DNA from: Firmicutes bacterium UBA5473
Lineage (GTDB): Bacteria; Bacillota; DTU084
Direction of reading: 5' to 3'
Length of the DNA: 7,014 nucleotides
NCBI GenBank assembly: GCA_002427165.1
Contig: DIQB01000035.1
Location: 1-7,014 of the forward strand
The position numbers were made by a program, and so were the translations under genes. The notes beneath the pieces are model-generated. The model ran no database searches. It was not told the DNA's origin and saw only the letters and a list, made by a program, of their open reading frames with translations. Shown here one piece after another: positions 6,081 to 7,014 of the stretch. Numbering within the stretch: the first letter of the stretch is position 1; every line of letters starts with the position of its first letter.

Positions 6081-6165
6081 GGGTTTGTGTGATTTATCGG
6101 TGAGCGGGCCAGAAAAGGCTCAGAAAAGAGGGGCTTTTTGTGTATACGAATCAGGTAGTTTCTGT

Positions 6166-6171
6166 TATACT
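6166..6171 (+). promoter_or_regulatory. -10 element of the hemolysin III-type gene
   Basis: TATACT at 6166-6171 is a 5/6 match to the -10 consensus, 37 bases before the ATG. The -35 region is poor: the hexamer 17 bases upstream (6143-6148, TATACG) matches badly, and TTGTGT at 6138 is too far away. The promoter may need an activator, or it may be weak. Confidence 0.45.
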
Positions 6172-6207
6172 ATAGATCTACAAAGCTTTTGAGAAAGAGG
6201 CGATAGC

Positions 6208-6846
6208 ATGAAATTTAAGCTCAAGGATCCCATCAGTGCTCTAACCCACTTTTTAGGTGCGGTTTTATCAGTTGTGGGGTTAGTGTTTTTAATTATCAAG
6301 GCTACGGATTATTCAATTTGGCATCTAGTCTCCCTGACCACCTTTGGCATTAGCTTAATTTTACTCTATAGTGCAAGTACAGTTTATCATGCAGTGATCA
6401 CATCGAAGAGATGGGAGAAAGTTCTCAGGAAAATAGATCACATGATGATCTTTATTCTGATTGCAGGCTCCTATACTCCAATCTGTCTTTTGGCCCTGCG
6501 GGGACCATTAGGCTGGAGCCTCTTCGGTAGCATCTGGGGCCTTGCCATAGGTGGCATCATTATGAAAGCAGTCTGGATGTCTGCACCCAGATGGCTTTCA
6601 ACTTTGATCTATCTAGTTATGGGCTGGCTTCTGGCCATCGCTTTTGTACCGTTCGCCCGCGCTGTTTCAGTAGCAGGTGTGGGCTTATTATTAGGTGGTG
6701 GCTTCTTCTATAGCACAGGGGCAATTATCTATGGTATCAAATGGCCCAACCTGAAGGTCTTTGGCTTCCATGAGATCTTTCATCTTTTTATTTTGGGAGG
6801 AAGCGCCCTCCACTTTTGGATGATGTATCAGTATTTGCTTCCATAA
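6208..6846 (+). CDS. trhA: Hemolysin III family (PAQR/TrhA-type) membrane protein
   Basis: 212 residues, the standard length for the bacterial hemolysin III/PAQR family, with about seven hydrophobic helices starting near 14, 38, 78, 104, 128, 154 and 188. The metal-site residues of the family are in place: S57 and H61 (YSASTVYH), D77 (RKIDHMMIF...AGSYTP), and H188 plus H192 in GFHEIFHLF near the C-terminus. Relatives are hydrolase-like proteins thought to act in membrane lipid homeostasis; the hemolysin name is historical and does not by itself imply toxicity. The ATG at 6208 has AAAGAGG (6194-6200) 7 bases upstream. It is a single-gene unit, divergent from lemA and closed by its own terminator. 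Confidence 0.93.
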   Translation: MKFKLKDPISALTHFLGAVLSVVGLVFLIIKATDYSIWHLVSLTTFGISLILLYSASTVYHAVITSKRWEKVLRKIDHMMIFILIAGSYTPICLLALRGPLGWSLFGSIWGLAIGGIIMKAVWMSAPRWLSTLIYLVMGWLLAIAFVPFARAVSVAGVGLLLGGGFFYSTGAIIYGIKWPNLKVFGFHEIFHLFILGGSALHFWMMYQYLLP

Positions 6847-6868
6847 ATAAAAACTGTATAAAAAAGAT

Positions 6869-6911
6869 AAACCACCTCTTGATTTGTAAATTCACAAGAG
6901 GTGGTTTTTTT
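6869..6911 (+). terminator. Rho-independent terminator of the hemolysin III-type gene
   Basis: A perfect 12-base-pair stem (AACCACCTCTTG at 6870-6881 with CAAGAGGTGGTT at 6895-6906), a 13-base loop and a T-run at 6905-6911. It lies 23 bases after the stop. An A-rich stretch before the stem gives limited reverse activity at most. Beyond it, 6912-7014 shows no recognisable feature. Confidence 0.95.
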
Positions 6912-7014
6912 AGGAAAATGCAAGCGCCAGTGGCAATATTTTTTCTTTATAGTTTAAGACGAGCCCTAGCAGTATATTTGTTGTCTGCCTATAGTTTGTT
7001 AGTTAAAATTTGCA

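Noticed and set aside
6110..6128. CAGAAAAG occurs twice with an 11-base period (6110 and 6121) between the divergent lemA and hemolysin III-type promoters.
   Set aside because: The helical spacing fits a regulator site, but two copies of an A-rich octamer are too little evidence.
1..7014. CRISPR arrays, tRNA or rRNA genes, transposase genes and attachment sites.
   Set aside because: None were found: no regularly spaced repeats, no cloverleaf-like sequence and no transposase motifs.

Overview
The window looks like a piece of a low-to-mid GC Gram-positive chromosome, most likely a member of the Clostridia. This rests on strong AGGAGG-type ribosome binding sites, several GTG starts, sigma-A-like promoters, T-tract terminators, and a mix of lemA/TPM, hemolysin III-type and HEPN/MNT genes with DUF4143 and group II intron relics. 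A Peptococcaceae/Desulfitobacterium-like host is only a guess.

Layout. (1) 3-1826 (+): the 3' part of a large gene for a TPR-repeat protein with a glycine-rich C-terminal domain, cut by the left edge of the window; family not recognised. (2) 1827-2468: no convincing gene. It holds two tandem AT-rich palindromes and a roughly 90-bp broken copy of part of the TPM-domain gene found 2.7 kb away. (3) 2469-3183 (-): an overlapping two-gene HEPN/MNT nucleotidyltransferase module of the toxin-antitoxin type. (4) 3184-3628: an AT-rich gap with a weak promoter candidate and short inverted repeats. (5) 3629-4421 (-): a decayed C-terminal half of a DUF4143 ATPase-family gene, with frameshifts and an in-frame stop. 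(6) about 4439-4708 (+): a 270-bp remnant of a group II intron, keeping a domain I-like 5' segment and a domain VI-like 3' end but no reverse transcriptase and no visible domain V. Its last base touches the stop codon of the next gene. (7) 4709-6028 (-): a tight lemA-TPM (YgcG-like) operon with a good promoter at 6052-6080. (8) 6208-6846 (+): a divergent hemolysin III/PAQR-type seven-helix membrane protein gene ending in a strong terminator at 6869-6911.

The housekeeping-like part is the right half: the divergent lemA-TPM operon and the hemolysin III-type gene, all envelope-associated. The middle (about 2.0-4.7 kb) looks like a rearranged accessory patch: an apparently intact HEPN/MNT pair surrounded by relics (TPM gene fragment, DUF4143 pseudogene, intron remnant). 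No clearly new system is evident. The most distinctive observations are the TPM fragment with a 170-bp microhomology-flanked deletion, the intron remnant bridging two unrelated genes, and the lack of the usual HEPN RNase motif in the HEPN protein.
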